DNA from: Pseudoflavonifractor phocaeensis
Lineage (GTDB): Bacteria > Bacillota > Clostridia > Oscillospirales > Oscillospiraceae
NCBI RefSeq assembly: GCF_016901955.1
Contig: NZ_JACJLC010000016.1
Coordinates: 1 to 51,281 of the forward strand
Length of the DNA stretch: 51,281 nucleotides
Direction: 5' to 3'
A program made the translations under genes and the position numbers. The notes below the pieces were generated by a model. The model was not told where the DNA came from, searched no databases, and saw only the letters and a program-made list of their open reading frames with translations. Positions 51,179 through 51,281 of this stretch are shown here, in pieces. How positions within the stretch are numbered: position 1 is the stretch's first letter; each line of letters opens with the position of its first letter.

Positions 51179-51281
51179 ATATATGACCATTCCTTTCCGC
51201 TGCGCTCCAAGGCACCAAAGAGGATGAAACACAGTGCCCCTAACGCAGCAAGTCGATATTTGTTAGAATGTACTTGAGGAA
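51175..51281 (-). CDS. Possible 3' end of an upstream gene, cut by the window edge
   Basis: One minus-strand frame stays open from the edge and ends in a TGA at 51175-51177 that overlaps the cbiH start as ATGA, like most other junctions of this operon. The visible 34 residues end 'ALGALCFILFGALERSGKEWSYI' and match nothing I recognise; a soluble CbiG or CbiF end would be expected. It could be a chance frame in a non-coding leader. Confidence 0.25.
   Translation of the reverse strand, partial: PQVHSNKYRLAALGALCFILFGALERSGKEWSYI

Overview
The window reads as the chromosome of an anaerobic, fairly GC-rich Bacillota (Firmicutes) member of the Clostridia, most like gut Oscillospiraceae (Flavonifractor / Pseudoflavonifractor / Lawsonibacter type). 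The clues are a CIRCE-controlled groESL, a rimP-nusA-ylxR-ylxQ-infB-rbfA-nrnA-truB-ribF operon, strong AGGAGG ribosome sites, an anaerobic cobalamin operon using CbiK, and REP-like GC-rich palindromes. The genus is inferred from gene content, not from any search.

Region 1 (1 to about 6.5 kb) is accessory DNA. It holds a block of minus-strand genes headed by a replication protein of the CRESS-DNA type (HUH endonuclease plus superfamily-3 helicase). About 110 nt upstream of that gene is a perfect 12-bp stem whose 10-nt loop reads CAAGTATTAC on the gene strand, containing AAGTATTAC, a circovirus-type origin nonanucleotide. Five small genes accompany it. Further right are a repeat-rich SH3b lipoprotein, a promoter-to-terminator cassette with no clear ORF (candidate sRNA), and a ribbon-helix-helix repressor divergent from a SprT-like metalloprotease. 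The two share an intergenic region with four copies of a TATAC-N4-GTATA operator. This looks like an integrated single-stranded-DNA-type replicon or the edge of a composite island; its left end lies outside the window.

Region 2 (6.5 to 15 kb) is housekeeping DNA: groEL/groES under CIRCE, a diacylglycerol-kinase-like lipid kinase, an RlmL-type rRNA methyltransferase, an NfeD/SPFH membrane pair, a nitroreductase with a divergent HxlR regulator, and a DUF1576 membrane protein.

Region 3 (15 to 23.7 kb, minus strand) is the translation/RNA operon from rimP to ribF. A 42-bp copy of the infB 3' end is repeated 231 bp downstream, across a palindrome-rich insert. Region 4 (23.8 to 28.2 kb, plus strand) is a moxR - DUF58 - transglutaminase operon closed by a perfect 50-bp palindromic terminator. 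hpf follows on the minus strand with its own promoter.

Region 5 (29 to 51.3 kb, minus strand) is one long, tightly overlapped tetrapyrrole/cobalamin operon. In transcription order it runs: cbiH, cbiJ, cbiET, cbiA, cobT, cobU, cobS, a short CobU-like protein, cobC, cbiB, cobD, cbiP, cbiC, cbiK, a cobalamin riboswitch, cbiMNQO, cbiL, a hemA-sirC fusion, hemC, a cobA-hemD fusion, hemB, hemL. It supplies the route from glutamyl-tRNA to uroporphyrinogen III and precorrin-2, cobalt uptake and insertion, part of the corrin ring modifications, and nucleotide-loop assembly. No hemE/hemN/hemH is seen here, so the module appears dedicated to corrinoids (and possibly siroheme). Most junctions are ATGA or GTGA/TTGA stop-start overlaps, suggesting translational coupling.
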